DNA of 64,000 nucleotides, from the NCBI RefSeq assembly GCF_030445035.2, contig NC_080698.1, forward strand, positions 4,037,501-4,101,500, given 5' to 3'. Every line of letters starts with the position of its first letter. Position 1 is the first letter of the stretch. The position numbers were made by a program, and so were the translations under genes. Shown here in pieces: positions 15,780 to 30,987 of the stretch. The notes below the pieces were generated by a model that saw nothing but the letters and a program-made list of their open reading frames with translations, was not told where the DNA came from and ran no database searches. The stretch is from Dasypus novemcinctus. Taxonomy: Eukaryota; Chordata; Mammalia; Cingulata; Dasypodidae.

Positions 15780-18700
15780 TTGTTTTTTTTGCCCCACTCT
15801 GGCCCTACCTCTGTTTAAAAGCCTTTCTTTTTTGTTCATATTCTTTCTCGGCCTTTTCCTTAATGATTTTAAGAGCTTTTATGGATTAAGGAAATTAACC
15901 TTTAGTGTAGCATCTCTATCAACATTTTTTTCAAGTTCAGTTGTCCTTAAGCCTTATTCATAGTCTTTGTGCAGAGATTTTAAAACATTTTATGTTGTTA
16001 AAATTATCAAGCTTTTCTTTTAAGAGTTCTAGGCTTAGTAGAAGACTAAAGTAGACTTATAGTCATACTTTGAAAGGCCACCCTCACTTCAGAATTATTT
16101 TTAAAATTCTCCCATGTTTTCATCTGTACTTCTATAGTTTCATGTATCTTTGATCCAGCTAGAAGTTATTCTGGGGTAAGGGATAAGGGGTGAAAAAACT
16201 TTTTAATTTTTTTCAGATGGCAACCTAAATGTCCCAACACCATTTATTGAATAATTCATTTTTCTTCCAATCTGAAAGGCTATCTTTATCATACAGCCAA
16301 TTTCCATAAATATTTAGGTGTATTTCTGGATTTTCTTCTGTTCCAATAAAGGGTCTGCCTATTTATATGTCAGAATCACACCATTTTAATTATTAAGCTA
16401 TATATTTTATGTTAATAACTTTTAAGACTTGTTCTTTCTCGTTGCTCTTTTTTAGAATTTTCTTCATATTCTCACATACTGTGTTCACATGAAATTTGGA
16501 GCCAGCTTATTACTCTCTCCTCTTTTGTGATTTTATTGGAATCAAATTCAATTTTTGTGGATAAATATAGAGAAAACTTCCATCTTGGGGTATAGAGTCG
16601 TTCTAGCCAAGAACAAGGTATCTCCCTCCCTTTACTCACCTTGCCGTTTTCTTCACTGGCGTCTTCCCTTTCACGTTGGGTGACTCCTGCCATTTCATTT
16701 TCTTGTGGCCATCCACAGTGTGCTCTTTTCCTCCACTGTCTGTCCTGGCTGGGAGCTCCTCGTGTGTTTGAAGCCACTGGGTTCTGCGTACAATTTTGTT
16801 ACGCGCCTCCTTGCTGCCTTACTGTTCTCCTCACTGTGCTGGGTGAGTTCTCGGGGCTCCAGGTGTCCGTCACTGCGCCTGTGCTGCGTGGCGCTCTCCT
16901 CTCCCCCTCTCTTCACGGTGTTGCTGTGTCGCTGCAGGCTGCGAGGGAAGAGAAGGGAAGATTGAAGGGTGTCACTGCAAAGTGCTGCACACAGGTCCTG
17001 CGACTTGGGTATAGGTGCAGTTTAGTCAAGACAGCTTGTCACTTCTGTGAAATGTTGGCGTTGCATTGACTCCTTAGATCAATTTGGGGAATATTGACAT
17101 CTGAACAATATTAAGTTTTCCAGTCAAGAAGGCAGAATATATTTCCATTTACATAGGCCTTTTTAAATTTTGTTCAATGATGTCTTGTAGTTTTGTGTAT
17201 AAATCTTGCACTTCATTTAAAAAAAATAATCTCTAAGTATTTTATTCTATTTGATGCTATTGCAAATGGAATCGTCTCCTTAGTTTTCATTTTCAGATTG
17301 TTCATTGCTAGGGTATAGAAATAAATTGATTTCTGCATATTGATCTTGTATCCTGCAACCTCGTTGGACTCCCTTATTAGCTCTAATAGTTTTTTAATGT
17401 AGAGTCTTTAACATTTTCTATGTGTAAGAGCCTATCATATTCAAGGAGACATAATTTTGCTTCCTTGCCAATCTGGATACTCTATTTATTTTTCTATCCG
17501 AATTTCTATGACAAGAAATTCCAATACAAGGATTAACCAAAGGAGTGAGCGGACTTCCTTGTGTTGCTCCTCATCTTAGGAGAAAGATTTGTTTTTCACT
17601 ATTAAGTAGGATGTTAGCTGTGGGTTTTCATAGATGCCCTTTATCAGGGTGAGGAAATTTCCTTCTATTCCTAGTTTGTTGAGAGTTTGTATCATAAAAG
17701 GGGGTTGGATTAGTCAGATGCTTTTTCAGCATCTATTGAGATGATCATGTGTTTTTCCCCTTTTTCCCTTAATATGGTATATTATATTGAATGATTTTCT
17801 GTGTTGAACCAGATTTGCATTTCTGGGATGTATCTCCCTTGGCCATAGAGAATAATCCTTCTTGTATGTTTCTGGACTTGGTTTGATAGTATTTCATTGA
17901 GGATTTGTTGTGTTTAAATTTATAAACGATATCGACCTGTAATTTTCTTTTCTTGTGATATTTGTCTGGTTTTGGTATCAGAGTAATATTTGATAGAATG
18001 AATTGGTAAGTATTCCTGTCTCTTCTATAATTTGAAGAGTTTGTGAAGGATTGGTGTTTTAACTTATTTACATATTTGGTGTACTTTACCAGTGAAGCCA
18101 TCTGGTCTTTAGCTTTTCTTTGTGAGAGGTTTTTTGATTACTGATTCCATCTCTTTGCTTGTTAGAAGTCTATTCAGATCTTCTATTTTTTCTTGAGTCA
18201 GTTTTAGTCTGTGTCTTTCTAAGAATTCATCCATTTCACCTAGGTTATCTAATTTGTTGGCATACAATTACTCATAGTGTTCCCGTATAATCTTTTCATT
18301 TCTTTAAAAGAGTGTTAATAATGTCCCCTTCCTGATTTTAGTTCATTCCTGATTTCAGTATTGGAATCTTCTCACTTTTTTTCTTGGTCAGTCTAGCTAA
18401 AGGTTTGTCAATTTTGTTGATCTTTTCTAAGAACCACCTTTTGCTTTTTCTATTCTTTATTTCATTGATTTCAATTTTAATATTTATTATTTCCTTTCTT
18501 TTGCCTACTTTTTAGTTCAGTTTGCCTTTCTTCTTATAGCTTCCTAAGGGAGAAGGTTAGGTTATTATTTTCAGATTTTTCATCTTTTTAATGTAGAGTT
18601 TAAAGCTATAAATTATCCTATGGATACTGCTTTAGCTGCATCCTATATGTTTCAGTATGGTGTGTCTTGATTTTTTTTCATCCCAAAGTATTTTTATTTT

Positions 18701-19787
18701 CCTTCTGATTTATTCTTTGACCTATTGGTTATTTAGTATTTACATTGTTTAGTTTCCTTTTATGTGTTACTCTCTCCAATTTTCCACTGTTATTTGTTTT
18801 TCATTTTATTCCATTTTTGGTTGAAGGTCATACTTTGTGTGATTTCAGTCCTTTTATATTTATTGAGGCTTGTTTTATGGCCTAATATATGATCTATCAT
18901 GGGGAATGTTCCAGGTACACTTGAGAAGAATGTGTATTCTGTTTTTGTTGGGTAGAATGTTCTATAGATGTCTGTTAGATTTAGCTGCTTTATAGTGTTG
19001 TTCAAGTATTCTATTTCTTTGCTGTACTTCTTTGTACACATTCTATTAAAATGGGATATTGAAGTCTCCAACCATTATTATTGAGTGGTCTGTTTCTCCC
19101 TTCAACTCTTTGAGTATTTGCTTCATGTATTTTGGAGTTCTGTTGTTAGGTACATATGTGTTTGTTATTGCTACATATTTTTGATGGATTAACATTTTTG
19201 TCATTATTAAGTGTCCTTTCATCTAGTAACAAATTTTGTCTTAAAGTCTTTGTCTGGTATTAACTATTAATGTAGTCAGCCCAGCTCCCTTTTTTTAATG
19301 TTTGTATGGTATATTTTTTTCCCCATAATTTTGCTTTTGACCTTTTTGTGTCTTTGAATCTAAATGAGTGTCTTATAGAGAGCATATAGTTGGATCATTT
19401 TTAAATCCATTCTGCCAATCCCTGACTTTTAATTGGTGTTTAATTCATTTACATTTAATATGATTATTAATAAATCAGGATTTATGTCTGCCATTTTTCC
19501 ATTTGCATACTCTATTTTTATGTCCTTTTTGTTCCAATATTCCTCCATTACTGCCCTTTTTATTGAATAGCTATTTTCTAGTTAACCATTCAAATTCCCT
19601 TGTCATTTCTTTTACTGTATATTCTTAAGGTTTTTGTTTTTGGTTTTGGTTTATTTGTTTGTTTAGGTGAGTGCCCTGGGGATTACCATTAACACCTTAA
19701 TTTATAAAGATCTAGTTGGATTAATACCAAGTTAATGTCCATATTATTAAAAAAAAACTTTGCTCTTATATAACTCTATTTATTCTC
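15780..19787 (-). mobile_element. antisense L1, 3'UTR through ORF2-like sequence
   Basis: This is a long antisense L1. Recognisable complementary segments are near 16220-16400 ('accatttattgaataattc'), 17080-17800 and 17900-18480 ('aatttgttggcatacaatta' near 18255, a typical complement of ORF2 reverse-transcriptase coding sequence), continuing to about 19640. A GC-richer insertion splits it at about 16640-17065; part of that insertion (about 16770-16810) resembles the 3' end of an MLT1-type LTR. Minus-strand frames of about 90-110 codons with IL/NK-rich composition are decayed ORF2 pieces. Confidence 0.75.
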
Positions 19788-20517
19788 TTCCATGTTGTAG
19801 TTTGCTAAGACTGCCAATGCAAAATACAGGAAGAGGTTGCCTTTTATCATGGAGATTTATTAGGGTAAAAGCTTACAGTTCTGAGGCTGTGAAAATGTCC
19901 AGATCAAGATACCATCAGAGATGCTTTCTTACCAAAGGTTGACTGCTGGTCCGATCCTGGACACGTGCCATGTGGCAAGGCAAAATTGCAGCTCTCCATC
20001 TGGGTCTGTGCCTTCTTCTGCTAGCTGCTTTCTCCCCAGGCACAGCTATGGATGATCAAGCACATGGCAGGGCTTGTCTCTTCAGCTTTGAGCTGCTTCT
20101 TGGACCTAGCCTCTTGGGGACCTTTTTCTGTGCCTCTGTGCTCCACTGACTTCATCCTTCAGTCTCCAACCTCTCTTTCAGTCTCTCGGGGTTTCTTTGT
20201 CTTTCTGCAACTGCGAAAGATCCTGGAGTCATTTCTTACATGACAGGGTGCAAATGATAATTCTCTTCCTCTGTGTGTGTTTCTGCTTTCAGTTCTCAGT
20301 TTATATAAGACTGCAGGAAGAGGGCAGAGACCTAACCTGGGTCACTGGCCTGCCTCACTGGCCTGGTCCAAAGGCCCTAAAGTGATCTAATTAAAAGTGC
20401 CCTAATCAAAATGTCCCTTAACTGAATCTAATGCAATCAAAGGGTCTCACACCCGCAGGAATGGATGAGTTCAAAGAATGTGATCTTTTCTGGGATTCAC
20501 AAAACTTCAAACTGTCA
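19788..20517 (-). mobile_element. LTR-like element, antisense, nested in L1
   Basis: A roughly 730-bp insertion separates two antisense LINE segments. It begins near 'gttgtagtttgctaagactg' and ends 'aaacttcaaactgtca', so the outer ends are TG...CA-like. Inside are 'ttacagttctgaggctgtg' and an AT-rich 'taatcaaaatgtccctt' region typical of antisense ERVL-type LTRs. The flanks are similar (ttattctcttcca versus ttctccatt), but an exact duplication is not clean. Family assignment is inference. Confidence 0.5.
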
Positions 20518-22225
20518 TTCTCCATTAAGCTGTTATTGTTAAAATAACATTTTTACACATGTTGTGCCCTTCAACATAGATTTATAATCATTGTTTATGG
20601 ATATCAGTTAGGGGTAAAGGAGTTATAAGCAAAAAATTATATTCATACTGTCTTCTTTATATTTACTTACATAATTAACTTCATGAATGCTCTTTATTTC
20701 TTCATGTTGATTCAAGTTATTATGTAGTGTCCTTTAATTTCCGCCTGAAGAACTCCCATTAGTATTTCTTATAGTGCCTGTCTGCTAGTGACAAATTCTT
20801 TCAGCTTTCACCTGGGAATGTCTTAATTTCTCATTCATTTTGAAGTATAGTATTGCTGGATATAGAATTCTTGGTTGGCAGGTTTTTGTGTATATGTATT
20901 TTTTAGCACTTTTAATGGCATCTTATTGCCTTCTCACCCCCGTGGTTTCTGATAAGGAATCAGCAGTTAATCTTATTGAGGATCCTTTGTACGTGATGCA
21001 TTACTTCTGTCTTGCTTCTCTCAAGATTCTCCCTGTCTCTGTTTTTTGACAGTTTGACTATAATGTGTCTAGGTATGAATTTATTTGTCTTTATCCTCCT
21101 TGGAGTTTGTTGAGCTTATTAGATATATAAATTTATGTTTTTCATCAAATTTGGGAAGATTTTGGCCATTATTTCTTCAAACATTCTTTCTGTCCCTTTC
21201 TCTTCTTTCCTTCTGGGACTTTCATTATGCTTATATTGGTACCCTTGGTGTTGTCCCACATATCTCTGAGGCTATTTCATTTTTCTTCATTCATTTTTCT
21301 TTGTGTTTCTTAGACTGGATAATCACAATTTACCTATCTTCAAGTCTGCTGATTATTTCTTCTGCTTGTTCATATCTGCTGTTGAGCACTTCTAGTAAAT
21401 TTTCATTTTAGTTATTGTACTTTTCCACTTAAGAATGCCACTTGGTTCCTTTTTAAAATAATTTCCATTTCTTCATTGATATCCTCTACTAGGTCAGATA
21501 TCATTCTAATATTTTACTTTAGTTCTTTCTATATGGTTTCTTTTAACTCTTAGAACTTATTTAAAATAACCGATTTAAACTCATTGTCTAGTAAGCCCAA
21601 TATCTGGGTTTTATCAGGGACTAATATGTTTGTTGATTTTTTTCTTGTGTATGGGCCATACTTTCTTGTTTCTTTGCATGCCTCATAATTTTTTTTGTCA
21701 CATACTGGACATTTTAGATAATATAATGTGGCAAGTCTGGAAATCAGATTCTTCTCCCTCTCAAGGGTTTTTTGTTGCTACTACTACTGCTTGTTTTAGT
21801 TTAATTTTTGTTTGTTTGTTTAGTGAATTTTATGAACTAATTCTTTATAGTCTGTTGTCATATGTGGCCACTCAAGATTCTACTCAGCTATCTGAGATTT
21901 AGTTAAATGCCTGGAATCAACACATTTCCAAGTCTTTGCTGAGGCTTTGTGTGTGTGTTGTAGCATGTCCCCAACATTCAGCCAGCCAGTTTTTTTTGAC
22001 TCTGCTTCATTTTCACTTGCACAGAGCCTCAGGGTCAGCCAGAGATGAAAGCTTAGAGTTCTTTCTCATCTTTCATGAGCATTCTCACAGCCCTACACAT
22101 GAATTCAACCTTCTAGAATTCCAGGAATATGCCAGAGCTTCTCAAAGCCCCTTTGTATACCTGATTCCTCAGCTTTTCCTTTTTTTAGTTTTTTGGTTAG
22201 TATTTTGTTTGTCCTCACTGTTAAC
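20518..22225 (-). mobile_element. antisense L1 5' region/HAL1
   Basis: The LINE sequence resumes after the nested element. Complementary phrases such as 'ttgctggatatagaattcttgg' in split form near 20850, 'aatatctgggttttatcag' (21600) and 'cacatactggacattttagat' in split form near 21700 are typical of old L1/HAL1 5' regions seen in antisense. Forward frames of 90-108 codons here are hydrophobic chance frames. Confidence 0.6.
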
Positions 22226-23239
22226 CATCATCTAATACAACTGTGCCAGTAAAGGTTTTTAATTACTGTCTTCCATTCTCCTTGGGAGAGACTTAGAGAA
22301 CTGGAAGGCTGACAAAGACAAGACTTTCGAGTGGGATCTTCCAGGGAAACACCAAGCAGGTTAAATAATGAGAATTCTTCGGGAATGAAGCCTATTCTGC
22401 TTCCTTCCATGCCGGGAATGCAGACTGTTGTTTTCAAGGCCACTGCTGAGCTGAGATGGGAGAATGGGGCCAGGGTAAGTTAAAACACACAAAGCTTGCT
22501 CTTCTTATCAAGATTCAGCTGTTTTTCTTGCATAAATTCTCCCTGGGTTGCTGCAAGCCTTTGGTTAATTTCCAGAGATCTGAAAATGTTGATGCTGACT
22601 TTTTTTTTAAAACTAGTTTTTTCATTGCTTTTATAGAGTGAGAAAATTTTGGAGGTTTGTGTTCCTTTTTCAATCCTGATTTCCATTTGAAGACTTAGAG
22701 GATTGTTGTTGGAGGAAATCAATTATGCATTTCCTGAGAAACATGAGAGTTTTCCTCTAAAGAGAAACGGAAAAGGAACAAGGTCTTTTCTGGGTCAGGG
22801 CTGATCTGCGACTGAGAGGTGGCTCGCCTTGCTTTGATGCGTGCTGCGTACTGGAGGTGGTGGGTTGTGTTCATCCTCCCCACCCTCCCATTTGTGGAGA
22901 AGCGTTGGCTGTACATGGACAGAGGGAAACAGGATGGTGGCGCTAACTAAGGCTGGACCAGGCCTGTGACTTGGGTTGAATGAGCACTGACCATAGACAA
23001 TAGATATGGACCATTCATGCCCAGCACTGCCTCAGTTGTTACAGAAGATGACGAGCTCTGAGTCTTCTGGTGTGTCCTCCTTCTCCTTTGTAGTTTTGAA
23101 AGCTCTTCTTCAGGCTTAGCCAACAAGGCTTAGAGCAAATTAATTAAGCCCATGATGAGTATGTATATAAATGTGTTTCTGTCTATATATGATGAGTGAG
23201 GGTGGAGACTCCTCTTGGTCTGTGGGACTGGCTCATCTT
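22226..23239. other. unassigned intronic sequence
   Basis: Mixed-composition intronic DNA. No exon is bounded by good splice sites with coding character, no RNA gene is seen and no repeat family was clearly identified. Confidence 0.35.
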
Positions 23240-23425
23240 CCTGTTCTTCAGGACTGCAAGGCACAGTAACAGGTTGAGCCCGGAAGACCTGGTTCAAATC
23301 CTAGCTGGGCTGCCCTTATTACATTTACAACCTTGAGCGTGTCTGATCTCAGCATCCCCATCTGTAGAACAGGGATAATATTGGCCCCCCCTTGCAAGGC
23401 TGCAGTGAGATGTCAATGAGAGGGA
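23240..23425 (+). repeat. MIR SINE, forward
   Basis: A forward MIR runs in the expected order. A tRNA-related region contains 'ctggttcaaatcctagctgg', followed by 'cttgagcgtgtctgatctca', 'ccccatctgtagaacagg', 'gataatattgg' and 'caaggctgcagtgagatg'. Confidence 0.75.
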
Positions 23426-23960
23426 GGTGGAGTTATCAGTGGTGGTGGTGGCAGTCATTGTCATCTCTGAGGGAGAGACACTCCATCGTTGATTTGTTTA
23501 AAATGAAAATTAGGCTGTATTTCCAAGGGTAAGCCTGTGGGCATTCTGCATTATCTCCACCATAGAGGACAGGGGCTGCCTGAGATACTGCCCTAAGTGT
23601 GTGGTAGACCAGGGAATCATGAGACCCTCCTGAGATGTGAAGAGAGAGAGAAGGCACCCCCGTCCATGGGCTCATCAGTGTGTGGTGCCACCTGGCTTCC
23701 TGCATGCTGCCTCCTTCACCCCCACATCCACTCGCCTCTGTCTTGTGTCCTTTCTGAGTTGAACTGGTCGGTTGCCCCAACCAGAGCATGTTAACTGGTG
23801 CTGGTCTCTCAGGCTTCCTCATTTGGACCAGTTCTTCTACAAAGGCAGGACATGAGTCTCCATTCTGTGTCTTCCCCACACAGGGCTTTTTCAGGAACTT
23901 AATACATTTTGTGGCATGAATGATCAAGGGAGTTAGGCATATCCTATTACAGAACAGTCT

Positions 23961-24560
23961 ACAAGGCTGTCACTTCTGGCCCCCAAAACTGCCCTCAGTG
24001 TTGAAAAATCACCAGAAGAACTCACTGACAGCTCTTGTACTAATGGTTACAGTTTATTACAGTGAAAGGATCCAGATTAAAATCAGCTGATTGAAGAGAC
24101 GCATGGGCAGGGGCCAGGAGGAGTCCAGACACTGAGCTTCTAGTTGTCCTCTCCGTGGAGTCATGGACAGTGTTAGCTCCTTCCAGTAATGATATGTGAC
24201 AATATGCTTGGACTACTGCCAACCAGGGAAGCTCACCCAAGCTTTGGTGTCCAGAGTTTGTATTGGCTCGGTCACATAGACACGGTTCGATGTTTATTTG
24301 GTTGTCTTCAGTCTCCATTCACCCTGGAGGTCAAACTGAGGCCGCATGACCCAAAGGCTCCACCACAAAGCACTTTGTTAGGCCATGTGGCATGTCCTAA
24401 GGCCCCTAGGTGGACAAAGACACCCTTACCAGGCAGAGCCTTCCAAGGGCTTGGAGATGACGTCCCAGAAAAGCAAGACCTCTCTTTAGGGCATGTTGGA
24501 TTCTTTACTGTGTGGGCACACTGTGCGATTCTTGGTATATTTTTCCTATCATTGTTTCAA
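23961..24560 (-). repeat. probable antisense LTR-like repeat
   Basis: The stretch has the order of phrases of an old antisense LTR: 'ggttacagtttattacag', 'ggatccagattaaaatcagc', 'ggagtcatggacagtg', 'aatgatatgtgacaatatg' and 'gccaaccagggaagctcacc'. I recognise the style of a mammalian ERVL-type repeat but cannot name it. The 92- and 125-codon frames across it do not match known proteins. Confidence 0.45.
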
Positions 24561-26949
<2,389 letters not shown>

Positions 26950-27515
26950 AGTGGTGGGGGTGTGCACACGCATGTGTGTGAATGCATTTGTACACGTGTG
27001 AGAGCATGTGCATGTATGTGAAAGCATGTGGGTGTGTGCACACGTGAGTGTGGACATGCATGTGTGTGAGTGCATTGTGTATTGTGGGTGTGTGCATGTA
27101 TGGGAAAGCACCATGGGCGTGTACATGTGTGAGCATGCACATGCATGGGCGTGAAAGCATGTGAGCACGTGTACATGTGAGCACATACATGTATGTGAAA
27201 GCATGTGGGTGTGCACACACCTGCGTGATGGCATGCGAGCATGTGTACACGTGTGAGTGTGTACATGCATGTGAAAGCGTGTGGGTGGGCACATGTGAGC
27301 GTGCACGCATGTGTGTGAAAGCATGTGGGTTTGCATGCATGTGTGAGCGTGCCCATGTATGTGAAAGTATGTGGGTGTGTACATGTGTGGGTGTGCATGC
27401 GTGTGTGTGAGAGCATGTGAGCGTGTACATGTGTAAGCGTGCCCATGTTTGTGAAAGCATGTGGGCGTGAGCGTGCACACGTGCGTGAAGGCCTGTGTGC
27501 ACGTGTGCTCGCGCG
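26950..27515 (+). repeat. TG-rich minisatellite in GASK1A intron
   Basis: About a dozen imperfect copies of a 40-46 bp unit run through the intron. Each is built from 'gtgaaagcatgtgggtgtg' followed by alternating purine-pyrimidine runs such as 'tgtgtgagcgtgcacatg'. The array ends about 40 bp before the splice acceptor of the next coding exon. Its antisense frames translate as repetitive His/Thr/Cys-rich peptide, which explains the long reverse open frames of 282 and 369 codons here. Confidence 0.85.
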
Positions 27516-27536
27516 CACGGCTCGGCGGCGCCCTGA

Positions 27537-28268
<732 letters not shown>

Positions 28269-28469
28269 GGCCACCGGCCAGCAGACCTGACGGCCACCTG
28301 GTCCTGGGCTGCCCTCCTGAGGACAAGGGGAGAAACCGGCAGAGGCCGGGCCGCCTCGGGCTTCCAGAAGGGATGCAGCCGTGGCCCACCTTCTCCCTCC
28401 CTGCACCAACAGACACATCAGGGACATTTTGGGAACCACCCCCAGATACTGTAAAATTGTGTACCCCAC
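28269..28469 (+). other. GASK1A: remaining native GASK1A 3'UTR
   Basis: Only 201 bp separate the stop codon from the 5' LTR of a retrotransposon. No AATAAA or ATTAAA is visible in this interval. The 3' end of the mRNA therefore probably lies inside or beyond the inserted element. The last five bases (28465-28469, cccac) are the upstream copy of its target-site duplication. Confidence 0.6.
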
Positions 28470-28942
28470 TGCAGCAGTTTGATATGGTGATGAATTCCAA
28501 AAATAGATACTGGATAATGTTTGTAATCTGGTCTGTACCTGGGTGTGACTGAGTTATGACTGGGGCTTTGACTGGGCCACGTCATTAGAGCATTGGACAG
28601 AGTCGAGGGTTTCTGATGTTGGAGTTTTGATGTTGGAGTTTGATGCTGAAGCTGGAGTCCTGGGAAGTAAGCTCACAGAGGAAAGAGAAGCAAGTCCCAG
28701 GAAGAGAGAAACCCTGAGCCCAGGAAGAAGCAAGCCCTGGGAAGAGAGGAACCCAGGAAGCCTAAACCCGTGCAGACGTCGGCAGCCATCTTGCTCCAAC
28801 ACATGAAAATAGACTTTGGTGAGGGAAGTAACTTATGCTTACGGCCTGGTGTCTGTAAGCTCCTACCCCAAATAAATACCCTTTATAAAAACCAACCAAT
28901 TTCTGGTATTTTGCATCAGCTTCCCTTTGGCTAACTAATATA
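28470..28942 (+). repeat. 5' LTR of the MaLR-type element
   Basis: The LTR carries an AATAAA at 28871-28876, followed by 'taccctttataaaaacc' and a T-rich stretch, so it could polyadenylate upstream GASK1A transcripts. Compared with its partner it lacks the hairpin and TATA-like block (3' LTR 30621-30668). That makes it a weak promoter but leaves the polyadenylation side intact. Confidence 0.85.
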
Positions 28943-29689
28943 GAATTTGGTACTGAGGAGTGGGGAAGTGCAATTATTGAAATGCTGGAATGGTTTTATA
29001 AGTGGGTAAGGGGTATTTTTTGGAGGAGTTGTGAGGTGCTTTGAAGAAAAGACCTACAGTGCTTTGAAGAGACTGTTGATAGCAATATGGGTACTAAAGA
29101 GACTTTTTATGATGCCTTAGAGGTAAATGATGAAACTATTATTGAAAACTGGAGGAAAGGTGATCCATGTTATAAAGTTGCAGAGAACTTAGCTAGATAA
29201 CTCCTGTGTTCTATGGAAGGCAGAATTTGAAAATGGCAAACCTGGGCATTTAGCTGAAGAAATTTCCAAAGTAAACCCGGAGAACGCAACTTGGCTTCTG
29301 CTTGCAGCTTATAGCAAAATGCTAGATGAGAGATATGTTGCTGAGGACTGAACTGTCAAGTACAAAGGAAACAGAAACTGATTCTGGAAATTCCAAGCCT
29401 CTGGAACTGAAGCTCCCAGGTGGAAGTGCCCAATTGGAGGACTTAACTAAACTTGGAACTTGTAAATCAGGATTGAAGATGCAGTTACCTAGGAAAGACT
29501 TGTGGAAAGTCTTACTGTCTGATGGCTTGGACCCCTGTTTCTTGCATGCTAAGCCAACACAGTTTTTGAGAGACCTGTATGAACAAAACCACTGTCAGCT
29601 TGGACTAAAAAGGACAAGAAAAGGAGAGATAGAAGGAAAAACAGCTTTAAGAGGAAAACCATGAAAGCTGAGATCTGGAATTAAGACTT

Positions 29690-30080
29690 CACCTTGGGCC
29701 AAGAGAGGAACCCCACCATGTGTACACAGAGGGTGGGTTTGCCCCAGCAGTTGAAGAGGGTGGGTGTTCCAGTCCGATATTCTGGGAGAGTTTTGCTGCC
29801 CCAGGGTGTGGAGAGGGTGGGGCACATTCCCCAAGGATTAGAGTGGTTAAGGTCAGCACCCCACAGGTCTGAGAGGAGTGGACCTGTCCCCCAAAGGTTA
29901 GGGAAGGCCAGGTGGTCAACTCATTGCTCTGAGTGGGTTGAGCCTGTATGCCAAAGGTTAGGGAGAATGTTGTCTTCACATCATGTGCTAGGGGGGTTAA
30001 GACTCTAACCCAAAGATTGGGTGAGGTGTGGCGATCACCCCAACATTCCTGGAGGGAGAGGTCTGGAGCTTGGTCGATAC
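29690..30080 (+). repeat. degenerate tandem motif inside MaLR internal region
   Basis: A short motif around 'ccccaaaggttagggagg' recurs in diverged form about every 36 bp, for example near 29835, 29890, 29950 and 30010. Each copy is separated by a spacer containing 'ggtggggc' or 'gagtgg'. It has no coding appearance and seems to be part of the element's internal sequence. Confidence 0.5.
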
Positions 30081-30495
30081 CCAGGTACTTGATGAGGGTG
30101 GAACCAAGAAAATGGCCATTGGGCAAGCCTGTGGAAAGGGTGGGTCGTCATATGGCCCAAAGGAGAAGAAACCGTCTTCTTAAGAATGACTCTCAGACTG
30201 AAATCGAATGGAGGATGCCCTGCAGGTTTACTGACCTGTAGAGGACGCGTGACTCAAGTTTCCCTCCCAATTTCTCCTTATTGTAATGAAAATGTTTATC
30301 CTTTGTCTATCCATTTGTGTATTGAAAACAGACAAATTGTTTTGTAAGTTTCAGAGGTCTATAGCAGACATGACTTTGCCCCAGGACAAACTGTATTTCT
30401 TTAAATTGATTGTGATATGATTTCGTACTTGCAGTGTTACTGATTTAAGGTTTTTTCAAATATTGTAATGTCTTTTTGGAATTCATAGGGTGGAT

Positions 30496-30982
30496 TGTGG
30501 CAGTTTAATGTGGTTATGAATTTCAAAAATAGATATTGGATTATGTTTGTAATCTGATCTGTACCTGGGAGTGATGGAGTTATGATTGGGGCTTTGATTG
30601 GGCCATGTCATTAGGGCATTGAGTCCCCACCCCTTGGTGGGTGGGGACTCACAGATAAAAGGCATGACAAAGGACAGAGTTGGGAGTTCTTAATGTTGGA
30701 GTCTGATGCTGAAGTCTTAAGCTGGAGCCCCAGGAAGTAAGCTCACAGAGGAAAGAGAAGCCCGAACCCAGAGAGAAGCAAGACCCTGGAAGGAAGGAAC
30801 CCAGGAAGCCTGAGCCCTCGCAGCCGTTGGCACCCATCTTGCTCCAACACGTGAAAATAGACTTTGGTGAGAGAAGTAACATGCTTTCTGGCCTGTAAGC
30901 TCCTACTGCAAATAAATACCCTTTATAAAAACCAACGAGTTTCTGGTATTTTGCATCAGCACCCCGTTGGCTGACTAATACA
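30496..30982 (+). repeat. 3' LTR of the MaLR-type element
   Basis: The more complete of the two LTRs. It contains an inverted repeat with 11-nt arms at 30621-30650 (gagtccccacc / ggtggggactc), immediately followed by a TATA-like 'agataaaaggc', and an AATAAA at 30911-30916. It ends CA and is followed by the downstream target duplication cccac. Confidence 0.85.
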
Positions 30983-30987
30983 CCCAC

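Larger units (their letters stand above)
28470..30982 (+). mobile_element. complete MaLR-type LTR retrotransposon
   Basis: An LTR-internal-LTR element in the same orientation as GASK1A. The 5' LTR is 28470-28942 and the 3' LTR 30496-30982. Both begin TG-CAG/TGTGGCAG and end ...CTAATAYA, and they share most of their length with scattered differences. The 1.55 kb internal part starts 'gaatttggtactgagg', similar to the start of MaLR internal regions. It has no long gag/pol-like frame, as expected for these non-autonomous elements. Its best frame is 112 codons (29326-29664), unrecognised. A 5-bp target duplication, cccac, flanks it (28465-28469 and 30983-30987). The 5' LTR has lost about 50 bp present in the 3' LTR. 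The family name is not determined. Confidence 0.85.

Noticed and set aside
18790-19071. 93-codon reverse frame resembling a small protein
   Set aside because: It is a decayed L1 ORF2 piece within a long antisense LINE, as shown by the neighbouring complementary L1 phrases.
29326-29664. 112-codon frame in the retrotransposon internal region
   Set aside because: No retroviral protein motif is seen, and MaLR internal regions are generally non-coding or vestigial. It is treated as part of the element.
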